Assembly: GCF_003111665.1 (NCBI RefSeq)
Contig: NZ_CP022188.1
Span: forward strand, 2,294,001-2,358,000
Length of the DNA stretch: 64,000 nucleotides
Reading direction: 5' to 3'
From: Parazoarcus communis
Lineage (GTDB): Bacteria > Pseudomonadota > Gammaproteobacteria > Burkholderiales > Rhodocyclaceae
Shown: one piece after another, positions 1 through 9,061 of the stretch
Layout of the letters: each line of letters opens with the position of its first letter
Numbering within the stretch: the first letter of the stretch is position 1
Program-made: the position numbers and the translations under genes
The notes under the pieces: generated by a model
Seen by the model: the letters and a program-made list of their open reading frames with translations, nothing else
What the model was told of the DNA's origin: nothing
The model's database searches: none

Positions 1-627
1 CCATCTCTGCGCGCCGAACTCGGGCTTGAAGGGAAAACCGTACTCGGTTTTGCGGGCTCGTTTTACGGCTACGAAGGGCTTGATCTGCTGGTTTCCGCAC
101 TTGCCAGCCTGGTTGAGCGATATCCGGACATCCGCTTGCTGCTGGTCGGTGGTGGTGTACAGGAGCAGGCCCTGCGCGAGCAGGCAGCGCGTGAAGGCGT
201 GGCCGATCGCGTCATCTTCACCGGACGGGTGCCGCATAACCGCGTGCAGAAATACTACGAGCTCATCGACGTTCTCGCGTATCCACGCCTGCCGATTCGG
301 CTCACGGAGCTGGTAACGCCGCTCAAGCCGCTGGAGGCGATGGCGCAGGGACGGATGTTTGTCGCCTCAGACGTCGGTGGTCATCGTGAGCTGGTGAAGC
401 ACGGTGAAACCGGCTTCCTGTTCAAGGCCGGCAGCGTCGAGGCGTTGGCGGAGTCGATTGCGCACTTGCTCGATCATCGGGATGTGTGGCCCGCTGTTCG
501 TGCCCAGGCGCGCGCCTTTGTCGAACGCGAGCGGACCTGGGCCAACAGTGTGGCGCGGTATCGCGAGGTTTACCGCAAGGCGTTGGCAACGCGTGGCCGC
601 GAGTCTGTACTTGCCGAGGTGAAATAG
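1..627 (+). CDS. XrtA-associated glycosyltransferase (GT4), C-terminal part
   Basis: The gene is cut by the left edge; 208 codons remain, open from base 1 to TAG at 625-627. The visible part is the C-terminal Rossmann half of a GT-B, GT4-type glycosyltransferase: FAGSFYGYEGLDLL near residue 18, LLLVGGG near 45, and the nucleotide-sugar acceptor segment ending PLKPLEAMAQGR near residue 112. The string LTELVTPLKPLEAM is characteristic of the Daro_2409 family of PEP-CTERM/exosortase A-associated glycosyltransferases. It should act in the cytoplasm on a lipid-linked glycan. The next gene starts 3 bp after the stop, so they are probably co-transcribed. Family call is from recognition, not a search; substrate is unknown. 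Confidence 0.9.
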   Translation, partial: PSLRAELGLEGKTVLGFAGSFYGYEGLDLLVSALASLVERYPDIRLLLVGGGVQEQALREQAAREGVADRVIFTGRVPHNRVQKYYELIDVLAYPRLPIRLTELVTPLKPLEAMAQGRMFVASDVGGHRELVKHGETGFLFKAGSVEALAESIAHLLDHRDVWPAVRAQARAFVERERTWANSVARYREVYRKALATRGRESVLAEVK

Positions 628-630
628 GCC

Positions 631-2559
631 ATGTGCGGCATTCACGGTTTCTATCGTTTTGACGGTGAGCGCGTCGATCCTGCCCAACTCACGGCCATGG
701 GGGACGTTACCCGCCATCGTGGCCCCGATGACGAAGGACAGCATATCGACCGCAATGGGCGCTGTGGCATTGCCATGCGACGCCTGTCCATCATCGATCT
801 TGCCGGCGGGCACCAACCGATCTCCAATGCGGATGACACGCTTTGGGTCGTGTGCAATGGCGAGATCTACAATTTCCGCGAGCTCCGTGCCGAACTGCAG
901 GACCGCGGCTATCGCTTCAAGACCGGGTCGGATAGCGAAGTGTTGCTGCATCTCTATGACGAGATGGGGGACGACTTCGTTCATCGGCTCGATGGCATGT
1001 TCAACTTCGCGCTGTGGGATGCCCGTCGCAAGCGTTTGCTGATCGGACGTGACCATCTCGGCGTAAAGCCGCTCTACGTTCATCAGTCTGCGACCGTGCT
1101 GGGTTTCGCTACCGAGGCCAAGGCCCTGCTGCAGTTGCCGGGCATGCGTACCGAACTCAATCGCGATGTGCTCGGCGATTACCTGCACCTGGGTTACGTG
1201 CCTGCGCCGCACTCGATGTTCAGCGGCATCCGCAAGCTGCCGCCGGCCACCTTGCTGGCGGTGGAGAACGGTGAGGTGCGCGAGTGGCGTTACTGGCGCC
1301 TGCCCGCGACGATCGATCGCAGCGTCTCCGAGGCCGAGTGGGTGGATCGCATCCGAAGCGGAATGGAGTCTGCGGTACATCGGCAGATGGTCAGCGATGT
1401 GCCAATCGGCGCGTTTCTGTCAGGCGGCGTCGATTCCAGCGCGGTGGTTGCCTATATGGCCAAGCATTCCTCGCACCCGATCCGAACTTATGCGATTGGC
1501 TTCGAGGGCGGTGAGGCTGAGCAGCTCTACAACGAGCTGCCCTATGCCCGTCAGGTGGCAAGGCTCTTTGGTACCGAGCACCGCGAGATCGTCGTTAAGC
1601 CGGATGTGGTCGGTCTGCTGCCAAAGCTGCTGTGGCACATGGATGAACCGGTCTCCGATTCCGCGTTCATCACCACCTTTCTGGTGTCTGAGTTTGCCCG
1701 TCAGGACGTCAAGGTGATTCTTTCGGGGGTTGGCGGCGACGAACTGTTCGGCGGCTACCGACGCTATCTTGGTGGTCACTATGTGCGCAAACTGGAACGC
1801 TTGCCGCGCTGGTCGAGAAGGCTGATGTCGCGTGCAGCCGAGCTCATGCCCAGTGACCGTCATTCGAAGGTGCTGAATACCCTGCGTCTGGCCCGGGGCT
1901 TTCTCGCCTCGGCCGAGCTTTCGCCGGATGAGCGTTACCGTCACTACCTGCAGGTGCTCGACCACGAGACTGTGTCGGCGCTGACCGGCGGTCGCAACGG
2001 GTCCAGCGATGCACTCGCTGCTGCGTTCGCTGCTGCAGGTGACGAGGATGCACTCAACCGGATGTTTGCAGTCGACGCCGAAACCCAGTTGCCTGACGAT
2101 CTGTTGATGCTTACAGACAAGATGAGCATGGCTGTATCGCTCGAATGCCGCGTGCCGCTGCTCGATCGCGAGCTGGTTGAGTTGGCAGCAGCCATCCCCG
2201 AGTCCCTGAAGGTAAAGAACGGCCGTCTCAAGCATCTGATGAAGGATGCGCTCTCCGATGTGCTGCCGCCGGACATTCTCGACCGCAAGAAGCGGGGCTT
2301 CGGCACGCCGATGGGAGCCTGGCTCAAGCGTGAGCTTGCCCCAGTGCTGCGCAGGCTGCTCGCAACCGATGTCGTGAGAGACCGTGGCTTGTTCGATCCT
2401 GCGGTGGTGTCCCGCCTCATGGCCGATCATGAGTCTGCCCGTATCGATGGCACCGACGCGCTGCTTGCCCTGATGAACCTGGAAATCTGGAGTCGTCTCT
2501 ACCTTGATGGTCATTCGGTTGATGACGTCACGGCAGAGCTCAAAAGCCATCTCGCATGA
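631..2559 (+). CDS. XrtA/PEP-CTERM system amidotransferase (asparagine synthase family)
   Basis: A 642-residue class II amidotransferase. The ATG gives MCGIHGF, so Cys2 becomes the N-terminal nucleophile of an intact glutaminase domain (residues 2-210), with RHRGPDDEG and CNGEIYN motifs. The synthetase domain has the PP-loop LSGGVDSS near residue 263. Length and sequence fit the exosortase A-associated amidotransferase subgroup (about 630 residues) rather than housekeeping AsnB. Ammonia from glutamine would be used to amidate a carboxylate, plausibly a uronic acid of the exported glycan; that substrate is inference, though it agrees with the sugar dehydrogenase two genes downstream. It overlaps the next gene by 4 nt (ATGA). 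Confidence 0.93.
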   Translation: MCGIHGFYRFDGERVDPAQLTAMGDVTRHRGPDDEGQHIDRNGRCGIAMRRLSIIDLAGGHQPISNADDTLWVVCNGEIYNFRELRAELQDRGYRFKTGSDSEVLLHLYDEMGDDFVHRLDGMFNFALWDARRKRLLIGRDHLGVKPLYVHQSATVLGFATEAKALLQLPGMRTELNRDVLGDYLHLGYVPAPHSMFSGIRKLPPATLLAVENGEVREWRYWRLPATIDRSVSEAEWVDRIRSGMESAVHRQMVSDVPIGAFLSGGVDSSAVVAYMAKHSSHPIRTYAIGFEGGEAEQLYNELPYARQVARLFGTEHREIVVKPDVVGLLPKLLWHMDEPVSDSAFITTFLVSEFARQDVKVILSGVGGDELFGGYRRYLGGHYVRKLERLPRWSRRLMSRAAELMPSDRHSKVLNTLRLARGFLASAELSPDERYRHYLQVLDHETVSALTGGRNGSSDALAAAFAAAGDEDALNRMFAVDAETQLPDDLLMLTDKMSMAVSLECRVPLLDRELVELAAAIPESLKVKNGRLKHLMKDALSDVLPPDILDRKKRGFGTPMGAWLKRELAPVLRRLLATDVVRDRGLFDPAVVSRLMADHESARIDGTDALLALMNLEIWSRLYLDGHSVDDVTAELKSHLA

Positions 2560-3767
2560 AAATTCTCTACGTCTGTCACCGCTTTCCGTTTCCGCCCAAG
2601 CGCGGTGGAAAGATCCGCCCCTTCAACATGATCCGGCATCTGTCGCAGAATCATCAGGTAACGGTGTGCTCGCTGGCGCGTTCCGAGGCTGAAGCTGAAG
2701 AGGGCAGGGGGATCGCACCCCACTGTGAGCGGTTCGAAATGGGGGTGGTGTCGAACCCGATCCAGATGCTGCGCATGGTGGCGCGCTTGCCGACGATGGA
2801 GCCCTCGTCGATGGGCTATTTCTATTCGCCCGACCTTGCGGCCAAGGTCAATGCCCTGCTTGCATCCGAGCAATTCGACCTGATTTTCGTGCATTGTTCG
2901 TCTGTGGCGCAGTACGTCAGCCACGTTCGTGACATTCCCAAGATTCTGGATTTCGGCGACATGGATTCGCAGAAATGGCTTGAGTACGTCAATTACAAGC
3001 CTTTTCCGCTCAAGGCCGGTTACTGGCTTGAAGGCAGCAAGATGGAGCGCGAGGAGAAGCGCCTGGCCCGTCTCTTCAACCTCTGCACCGCCACCACGCG
3101 TGCCGAGTGGGAGACGCTGGAGTCCTACTCCACCGGGGTGTCGTCCGACTGGTTCCCCAACGGCGTCGATGCCGACTTCTTCAAGCCCGATGGTGAGGGC
3201 TATGACTCGGACACCATCAGCTTCATCGGGCGCATGGACTACTACCCGAATCAGGAGGCCATGTTCCGCTTCTGCGAACAGATCTGGCCGCTGCTTCGTG
3301 CCAAACGGCCCGAAATGAAGCTGCTGATCGTGGGCGCCGACCCCATCCCCGCAGTCATCAAGCTGGGTGAGTTGCCCGGTGTCACCGTGACCGGATCCGT
3401 GCCTGACGTGCGTCCCTACATCCTGCGCTCTGCAGCGATGGTCGCGCCGCTCAATATCGCGCGCGGCACCCAGAACAAGATTCTTGAAGCAATGGCGATG
3501 GGCGTGCCCGTGGTGTCGAGCAGCATCGCAGCTGGCGGGGTTGATGCCCAGGGTGAGGAGCATTTCCTCGTCGCCGACACGCCGATGCAGTACGCTGATG
3601 CCATTCTTCGCCTGGTTGAGCAGCCTGCCGAGCGCGAGCGGCTGTCCCGGGCGGGGCGTGAGCGCATGCTTTCGCACCACGCATGGCCGCGTTCGATGGA
3701 ACGCCTTGACGGCATCATTGAGCGCTGCCTGACCGAATTTCGCGGCAACAAGGAAACCAGTCAATGA
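2556..3767 (+). CDS. TIGR03087-type PEP-CTERM/XrtA system glycosyltransferase
   Basis: A 403-residue GT-B glycosyltransferase. The N-terminus MKILYVCHRFPFPPKRGGK is typical of the sugar transferase family TIGR03087, known as the PEP-CTERM/EpsH1-associated transferase. The C-terminal half carries SFIGRMDYYPNQEA (around residue 222) and LEAMAMGVPVVSS (around 310), the donor-binding E-x7-E region. No membrane segment is seen, so it is a cytoplasmic or membrane-peripheral enzyme. ATGA overlaps couple it both to the amidotransferase before it and to the dehydrogenase after it, so all three are one translational unit. The sugar transferred cannot be read from the sequence. A paralogue lies at 11900-13171 on the other strand. 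Confidence 0.9.
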   Translation: MKILYVCHRFPFPPKRGGKIRPFNMIRHLSQNHQVTVCSLARSEAEAEEGRGIAPHCERFEMGVVSNPIQMLRMVARLPTMEPSSMGYFYSPDLAAKVNALLASEQFDLIFVHCSSVAQYVSHVRDIPKILDFGDMDSQKWLEYVNYKPFPLKAGYWLEGSKMEREEKRLARLFNLCTATTRAEWETLESYSTGVSSDWFPNGVDADFFKPDGEGYDSDTISFIGRMDYYPNQEAMFRFCEQIWPLLRAKRPEMKLLIVGADPIPAVIKLGELPGVTVTGSVPDVRPYILRSAAMVAPLNIARGTQNKILEAMAMGVPVVSSSIAAGGVDAQGEEHFLVADTPMQYADAILRLVEQPAERERLSRAGRERMLSHHAWPRSMERLDGIIERCLTEFRGNKETSQ

Positions 3768-5080
3768 AGATCAGTATTTTCGGTTTGGGCTATGTTGGTG
3801 CAGTGTCGCTCGCCTGTCTTGCACGTGATGGGCATCAGGTCATTGGCGTTGATATCGATGCCGCCAAGCTTGCGCTCATCAAGGCGGGTACCACGCCGGT
3901 TGTCGAAGAAGGCATGGTTGATCTCATGCTCAGCGTAGCTGCAAGCGGCCGAGTCAGTGTGACGACCGATGTTCGTCAGGCCGTGCTCGACAGCGACATT
4001 TCGCTGATTTGTGTCGGCACCCCCTCAGCCACCAATGGCAGTCAGGACCAGGGCGCGGTACTTCGTCTGGCAAAGGATCTTGGCCTTGCGATCGCCGACA
4101 AGACCGCTCCGCATGTCCTGGTGTTTCGCTCCACCCTGGTGCCCGGCACGGTCGAAGACGTACTCAAGCCCATCATCGAGGCCGAGTCCGGCAAGCGCGA
4201 TGGCGAGGGCTTCCACCTGTGTTTCCAGCCCGAGTTCCTGCGCGAAGGCTCGTCGATTCGCGACTACGACAAGCCGCCATTCACCGTTGTGGGCGCAAAT
4301 CATCCTTATCCGGCCGAGCGCCTGCGCGAACTTTTCGGCCATCTGCCGTGCAAGTTCCTGCAAACCTCAGTTCGCGCAGCCGAGATGATGAAGTACTGCT
4401 GCAATAACTTCCACGCCCTCAAAATCACGTTTGCGAACGAAACCGCGCGTCTGTGCGACGCCCTCGGCGTCGATGCGTTCGAGGTCATGGATCTGGTCTG
4501 TCAGGACACCCAGCTCAACATTTCGCCGGCCTACCTCAAGCCGGGATTCGCCTTTGGCGGTTCCTGCCTGCCCAAGGATCTGCGCGCAACCAGCTATTTG
4601 GCCAAGACGCACGACGTCGAACTGCCCATGCTCAACGGCATCCTGCAGTCCAACCGCCAGCACATCGACCGTGCCATTGCCAAAGTGCTTGAATCTGGCT
4701 GCCGCAAGGTCGGCATGCTCGGCTTGTCGTTCAAGACCGGTACCGACGATCTGCGCGAAAGCCCTCTGGTGGTGCTGGCCGAGCAGCTCATCGGCAAGGG
4801 CGTGCAATTGGCCATCTATGATCCCGACGTGCAACTGTCGCGCCTGCTCGGGGCCAACCGCCGCTTCATCGAAACCCAGTTGCCGCATATCGGCGACCTG
4901 CTCACCGCCGAACTCGACGCCCTCATCGGCGGCGCCGAAATGCTCATCGTCGGCGTCTCCAGCTCGGCCATTTTCGATGCGCTCGTCACCCACGCGCGGG
5001 CGGACCAGAAAGTGCTTGATCTGGTCAGGTTGCCGGATTCGGACGCGCTGCGGGCGAAGGTCGAAGGACTGTGCTGGTAG
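3764..5080 (+). CDS. Nucleotide sugar dehydrogenase, GDP-mannose 6-dehydrogenase-like
   Basis: A 438-residue NAD-dependent 4-electron nucleotide sugar dehydrogenase. It has the N-terminal NAD fold with FGLGYVG (residues 6-12), the central helix region, the catalytic cysteine in FGGSCLPKDLRA (Cys near residue 267) and a C-terminal UDP-binding-like domain. The MKISIFGLGYVGAVS start and FAFGGSCLPKD segment resemble AlgD (GDP-mannose 6-dehydrogenase) more than Ugd, but UDP-sugar use cannot be excluded. It would supply a uronic acid donor for the glycan. It is translationally coupled (ATGA) to the preceding glycosyltransferase. The amidotransferase two genes upstream could amidate the uronate; that link is inference. 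Confidence 0.9.
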   Translation: MKISIFGLGYVGAVSLACLARDGHQVIGVDIDAAKLALIKAGTTPVVEEGMVDLMLSVAASGRVSVTTDVRQAVLDSDISLICVGTPSATNGSQDQGAVLRLAKDLGLAIADKTAPHVLVFRSTLVPGTVEDVLKPIIEAESGKRDGEGFHLCFQPEFLREGSSIRDYDKPPFTVVGANHPYPAERLRELFGHLPCKFLQTSVRAAEMMKYCCNNFHALKITFANETARLCDALGVDAFEVMDLVCQDTQLNISPAYLKPGFAFGGSCLPKDLRATSYLAKTHDVELPMLNGILQSNRQHIDRAIAKVLESGCRKVGMLGLSFKTGTDDLRESPLVVLAEQLIGKGVQLAIYDPDVQLSRLLGANRRFIETQLPHIGDLLTAELDALIGGAEMLIVGVSSSAIFDALVTHARADQKVLDLVRLPDSDALRAKVEGLCW

Positions 5081-5129
5081 CCGGTTCTCCAGGACAGACC
5101 TCGACGGAAGTGTGCGGAGGGAACTTGCT

Positions 5130-6308
5130 GTGCAACGCGTCCTGACCTTTACGTCGCTCTTCCCAAATCAGGAGCAGCCACGGCACGGAATATTCATTCG
5201 GACCCGTCTGACGAAGCTCCTTGAGAGCGGCGAGGTCGAAGCGCGGGTCGTGGCGCCCGTGCCATGGTTCCCTTTTCGCTCCCGCCAGTTTGGACGTCTT
5301 GCTCGGTATGCGCGCATCCCCCGGGAGGAGGATTCGGGGGGTGTGCACGTCTACCACCCCCGCTTTGTTGCATTACCGGGGCCAGCGGCACGGTTGACGC
5401 CGTTGTCGATGGCTCTGGTGGCTTTGCCACTGATGCGACACATCATCGCTTCCGGCTTTGATTTCGACGTTATCGATGCGCACTACTATTATCCTGACGG
5501 GGTGGCGGCTGCTCTGCTGGCACAGTGGCTGGGAAAGCCCTTGGTGATCACCGCCCGTGGCAGTGACATTACGTACTGGCCAAGCCAGTATCTGCCCCGC
5601 AAGATGATTCTCTGGGCGTCGCGGCAAGCTGCGAGAAACGCAGCCGTCAGCGCGGCGCTGGCGGACGAAATGAAGCAGCTCGGATTCTCTGGTGGGGCGG
5701 CCGCCGTTCTGCGGAACGGAGTTGATACCGAGTTGTTCCATGAGGAGCCTCGCGAATCGGTCCGGAACAGCTTGGGGTTGAGTGGCACTGTAGCGGTGTC
5801 TGTAGGCAACCTTATAGAGTTGAAAGGGCACCATCTGGCGATCGAGGCCCTGCAATACCTGCCCGACGTGAGTCTGATCATTATTGGCGACGGGCCTGAG
5901 GAGGAGCGCCTGAAAGGGCTCGTAAGGCACTACCTGCTGGAATCGCGGGTACGCTTTGTCGGGGTAATCCGGCAGTCCGAGCTCCGAAAGTACTACACGG
6001 CGGCCGATTTATTGATCCTGGCGTCCAGCCGTGAGGGCTGGCCCAACGTATTGCTTGAAGCAATGGCCTGTGGCACGCCGGTAGTGGCGACGCGTGTCTG
6101 GGGAGTACCCGAAATCGTAGGCGCGCCGGAGGCAGGCGTTCTGGTTGACGAGCGCAGTGCCGCTGCATTGGCAGATGGGGTTCGCCGGCTGTTGTGCTCG
6201 CACATTGATCGCCAGCGCACTCGCGCCTACGCAGAGAGGTTCGATTGGGGGGCAACGACGCGGGGGCAGCTCGAAGTGTTCACCGCGGCGTTAAGCGCCA
6301 ACGCGTAA
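5130..6308 (+). CDS. GT4 glycosyltransferase, TuaC-like
   Basis: A 392-residue GT-B glycosyltransferase. The frame is open far upstream inside the dehydrogenase gene, but the protein-like N-terminus (QRVLTFTSLFPNQEQPRHG) begins at GTG 5130, preceded by a GGAGGG ribosome site, so I start there. The N-terminal acceptor domain contains VIDAHYYYPDGVAAALLA; the C-terminal domain has VGNLIELKGHHLAIEAL and VLLEAMACGTPVVAT (near residue 310). Such enzymes, named after teichuronic acid TuaC, are regular members of XrtA loci. It follows the dehydrogenase by 49 bp on the same strand. Donor and acceptor are unknown. Confidence 0.88.
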   Translation: MQRVLTFTSLFPNQEQPRHGIFIRTRLTKLLESGEVEARVVAPVPWFPFRSRQFGRLARYARIPREEDSGGVHVYHPRFVALPGPAARLTPLSMALVALPLMRHIIASGFDFDVIDAHYYYPDGVAAALLAQWLGKPLVITARGSDITYWPSQYLPRKMILWASRQAARNAAVSAALADEMKQLGFSGGAAAVLRNGVDTELFHEEPRESVRNSLGLSGTVAVSVGNLIELKGHHLAIEALQYLPDVSLIIIGDGPEEERLKGLVRHYLLESRVRFVGVIRQSELRKYYTAADLLILASSREGWPNVLLEAMACGTPVVATRVWGVPEIVGAPEAGVLVDERSAAALADGVRRLLCSHIDRQRTRAYAERFDWGATTRGQLEVFTAALSANA

Positions 6309-6502
6309 GGGGTTTAAGATATGCCGGGAATCGTTCTGATCGGGGATTTGAAAAGGTGCTTTCATTGACCTATTGCCCGTTCCAGCGATCACCAAGAACC
6401 GGTTCGCATGTCGGCTGCAGTGCCTGGCGATCGTTGCCGCCCCCTTCCAAACCGGCTGCGGAGGCTGGCGAGATACCGAACATGAACTCGGGTAGGGTGA
6501 AA

Positions 6503-7513
6503 ATGGACTTCAAATCGAAATACACGCGCGTGTGGAAGCACCTCTTCTGGGCCAGCGCATTCCTAACTGTGATTCTCGCCGGTTCGCTTGCCCCGCATTT
6601 CAAGGACTCTGCTGAATTGGTGCGCATGCGCAATGCCCTATTGCTGCAGTCCGAGTCCGCTGTGTACGACTGGACGCCTGCCACGATACCGCAGGGTTTT
6701 GCGCTTGAGACCGCGCCACCGCTTCCCCTGTATGACGAAGCCGTGTCCGTCAACGCGCTGCGGGTAAGCAATGATGACTGGGCTACGGCGCTAAACATCG
6801 GCAGGCACTTGCTCGCTTCTGCGGGGCCTCGGGGGCGTCCGATTCAGTCCGATCTGGCCGACACCTACCGCCGAATCATGGCTAGCAGCGAGGGCTATTG
6901 TGGTGACTATGCAGACAGCTTTACCGGTCTGGCCAATGCGGCCGGTCTGTTCTCCCGTCCCTGGGCGTTTTCGTTCGACGGTTTCGGTGGGCGTGGACAC
7001 ATTTTCAACGAGATCTGGGACAGCCAGCGTTCCCGCTGGATCATGATCGACGTCTTCAACAACTTTTACGTCACTGATGCCGCAGGGGAACCTCTCTCGG
7101 CACTGATGCTCCGGGAGGCACTGCAGCGCGACACGCCAGACCTGAAGCTCGTGGCCGTCAACCCGGATGCTCCCCCTGGCTTCAAGTTTGAACCCAAAGC
7201 GCTTGAGTACTACCGTCGAGGATTGCCCGAGTGGTACATGTGGTGGGGCAACAACGTCTTCGAATACGACGACTCGACATTGGTCCGGGTGTTAGGTAAC
7301 ACACATCGCGCGCTGGAGCAGCTTGGTGGGGTGGTTGCCGGGGTACATCCGCAGATCCGCATACTCGCTTATCGGGACAACCAGCCGCAACGGGAGGCGA
7401 TGGAGCGACTCCGCCTGCGACTGATCGCGATACTTTTCTCTGGCGCGGTGAGTTTCGTCTTGCTGCTGCTCTGGATGTGGAGTCGGCGTCGCGCTACTCG
7501 AGCCTTTGCATGA
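6503..7513 (+). CDS. Membrane-anchored transglutaminase-like protein
   Basis: A 336-residue protein with an N-terminal membrane segment (about residues 14-30, ASAFLTVILAGSLA) and a second near the C-terminus (LRLIAILFSGAVSFVLLLLW), so the middle is predicted periplasmic. The middle has a transglutaminase/cysteine-protease-like triad: Cys133 in EGYCGDYAD, His166 in GRGHIFNEIWD and Asp183 in IMIDVFNNF. I chose ATG 6503 because AGGGTG lies 5 nt upstream; ATG 6482 is the alternative. It sits between a glycosyltransferase and the O-glycosylation ligase, suggesting a role in modifying or cross-linking surface protein or glycan; substrate is unknown. The family call rests on motif pattern only. Confidence 0.72.
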   Translation: MDFKSKYTRVWKHLFWASAFLTVILAGSLAPHFKDSAELVRMRNALLLQSESAVYDWTPATIPQGFALETAPPLPLYDEAVSVNALRVSNDDWATALNIGRHLLASAGPRGRPIQSDLADTYRRIMASSEGYCGDYADSFTGLANAAGLFSRPWAFSFDGFGGRGHIFNEIWDSQRSRWIMIDVFNNFYVTDAAGEPLSALMLREALQRDTPDLKLVAVNPDAPPGFKFEPKALEYYRRGLPEWYMWWGNNVFEYDDSTLVRVLGNTHRALEQLGGVVAGVHPQIRILAYRDNQPQREAMERLRLRLIAILFSGAVSFVLLLLWMWSRRRATRAFA

Positions 7514-7630
7514 GCTCGCCATTCCGCAGCTCCGACTTCCCGGTTCGCGACTCTCGCGCGGAGGGAGCAGGCAACTCAATATGCCTCCACACCAAGATTG
7601 TCCCGGGCGGCCCCGGGGAAGGCAATGCTG

Positions 7631-8938
7631 ATGCGTGACTTACTGATGCTTCTGATCGTTGTTCCAGGGGGCTTGCTCGCGCTTCGCCACCCCTTCGTCG
7701 GCATCATGATGTGGACGTGGATCAGCATGATGAACCCTCATCGTCTGACGTGGGGCTTCATGTACTACGCGCCCGTAGCGATGTTCATTGGCGGCTGCAC
7801 ACTGGTGGGCTTGCTACTCTCACGGGAGAAGCGAAGCCCCTTCGTGGGGGCACCCGCCTGGTGGTTGGTGCTGCTTGTACTTTGGATGTGCGTGACAACA
7901 GCTTTCGCGTTCGACCCCGCCGACAGCATGATTCAGCTTGAACGAGTGCTGAAGATCGACCTCATGGTCCTCGTCACTTTGATGCTTGTGCGTACGAAGC
8001 GCGAGATGATGGCTTTCGCTTGGGTAATTGCACTTTCGATCGCGTTCTATGGCATCAAGGGCGGAATATTCACGCTACTCTCAGGTGGCGGCTCAAGGGT
8101 ATATGGCCCCCTGGGGTCGTATATCGAAGAGAACAACGCGCTGGCAGTGGCGTTGATCGTCGTGATTCCGCTGCTGCGGTTCCTGCAGACGACACTGACG
8201 TCCGTGTGGCAGAAGCATGCCATGACCGTTGCAATGGTCCTGTGCGGCATGTCTGTACTTGGCTCGCATTCCCGCGGGGGACTGCTCGCGATTACTGCAA
8301 TGGTCGCAGTCCTCTGGTGGCGGGGCCGAAACAAGGTACTCACCGGAATCATAGTGCTGATCGCCGGTTCGGCAGCGCTCTCGTTCATGCCGGAGCATTG
8401 GTGGGCGCGTATGGACACGATATCGACCCATGAGGACCAATCTGCAATGGGGCGACTCAATGCTTGGATAATGGCCTTCAATATCGCCAAGGAGAATTTC
8501 TTTGGGGGTGGCTTCAGTATCTACAATAGCTATGTTTATGGGATGTATGCTCCGGACCCAACTCACGTCGTATCGGCGCATAGCATTTATTTTCATATGC
8601 TTGGTGAGCATGGTTTCGTCGGCCTGTTCATTTACCTCGGCCTGTGGATCTCCACATGGTTTGCCGCGAGCGCCCTTCGAAAGCACGGACGACGTCAGGC
8701 AGAGACAGAGTGGTGCGTGGAATTGGGATCGATGGTTCAGGTGTCACTTGTGGGGTTTGCAGTCGGAGGAGCGTTTCTCAGTCTTGCCTACTTCGATTTG
8801 AGCTATAACGTAATGGCCCTCACTGTTGCTGCAAAGGCTTGGATGCATTGCCGAGGTTGGGAGTCAGAACGGGAGTTTCATTCGCCGAGGCGGGTGCTAG
8901 GTCTCCCTCTGTTTTTTGGGGACAAGCTTGCAAGATAG
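7631..8938 (+). CDS. Putative O-glycosylation ligase, exosortase A system-associated
   Basis: A 435-residue polytopic membrane protein of the Wzy/WaaL superfamily. The start MRDLLMLLIVVPGGLLALRH followed by MMWTWISMMNPHRLTWG is diagnostic of the XrtA-associated ligase family (TIGR03097). About ten hydrophobic segments are evident; a periplasmic loop with SAHSIYFHMLGEHGFVGL (near residue 315) holds the conserved His and E-x-G motif of O-antigen ligases. ATG 7631 is preferred over TTG 7598 and ATG 7625 because GGGGAAGG lies 8 nt upstream of it. By family it would transfer a lipid-linked glycan to protein or to another acceptor in the periplasm, probably onto XrtA-sorted proteins. Confidence 0.9.
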   Translation: MRDLLMLLIVVPGGLLALRHPFVGIMMWTWISMMNPHRLTWGFMYYAPVAMFIGGCTLVGLLLSREKRSPFVGAPAWWLVLLVLWMCVTTAFAFDPADSMIQLERVLKIDLMVLVTLMLVRTKREMMAFAWVIALSIAFYGIKGGIFTLLSGGGSRVYGPLGSYIEENNALAVALIVVIPLLRFLQTTLTSVWQKHAMTVAMVLCGMSVLGSHSRGGLLAITAMVAVLWWRGRNKVLTGIIVLIAGSAALSFMPEHWWARMDTISTHEDQSAMGRLNAWIMAFNIAKENFFGGGFSIYNSYVYGMYAPDPTHVVSAHSIYFHMLGEHGFVGLFIYLGLWISTWFAASALRKHGRRQAETEWCVELGSMVQVSLVGFAVGGAFLSLAYFDLSYNVMALTVAAKAWMHCRGWESEREFHSPRRVLGLPLFFGDKLAR

Positions 8939-9061
8939 CGCTTAGCGCATCCGTAACCGCACCAAGAATGCAGAACCGGGCGTAGTGTCGGTGCCAGTCG
9001 GGTTCTACAGCACCGCGTTACGCGAAGTTCGAGGTTCGACAACGCTAGAATGGAGTGCACC

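Noticed and set aside
4431..5129. N-terminal extension of the TuaC-like glycosyltransferase into the dehydrogenase gene
   Set aside because: It is out of frame inside the dehydrogenase; translation is low-complexity, and a good GTG with ribosome site is at 5130.
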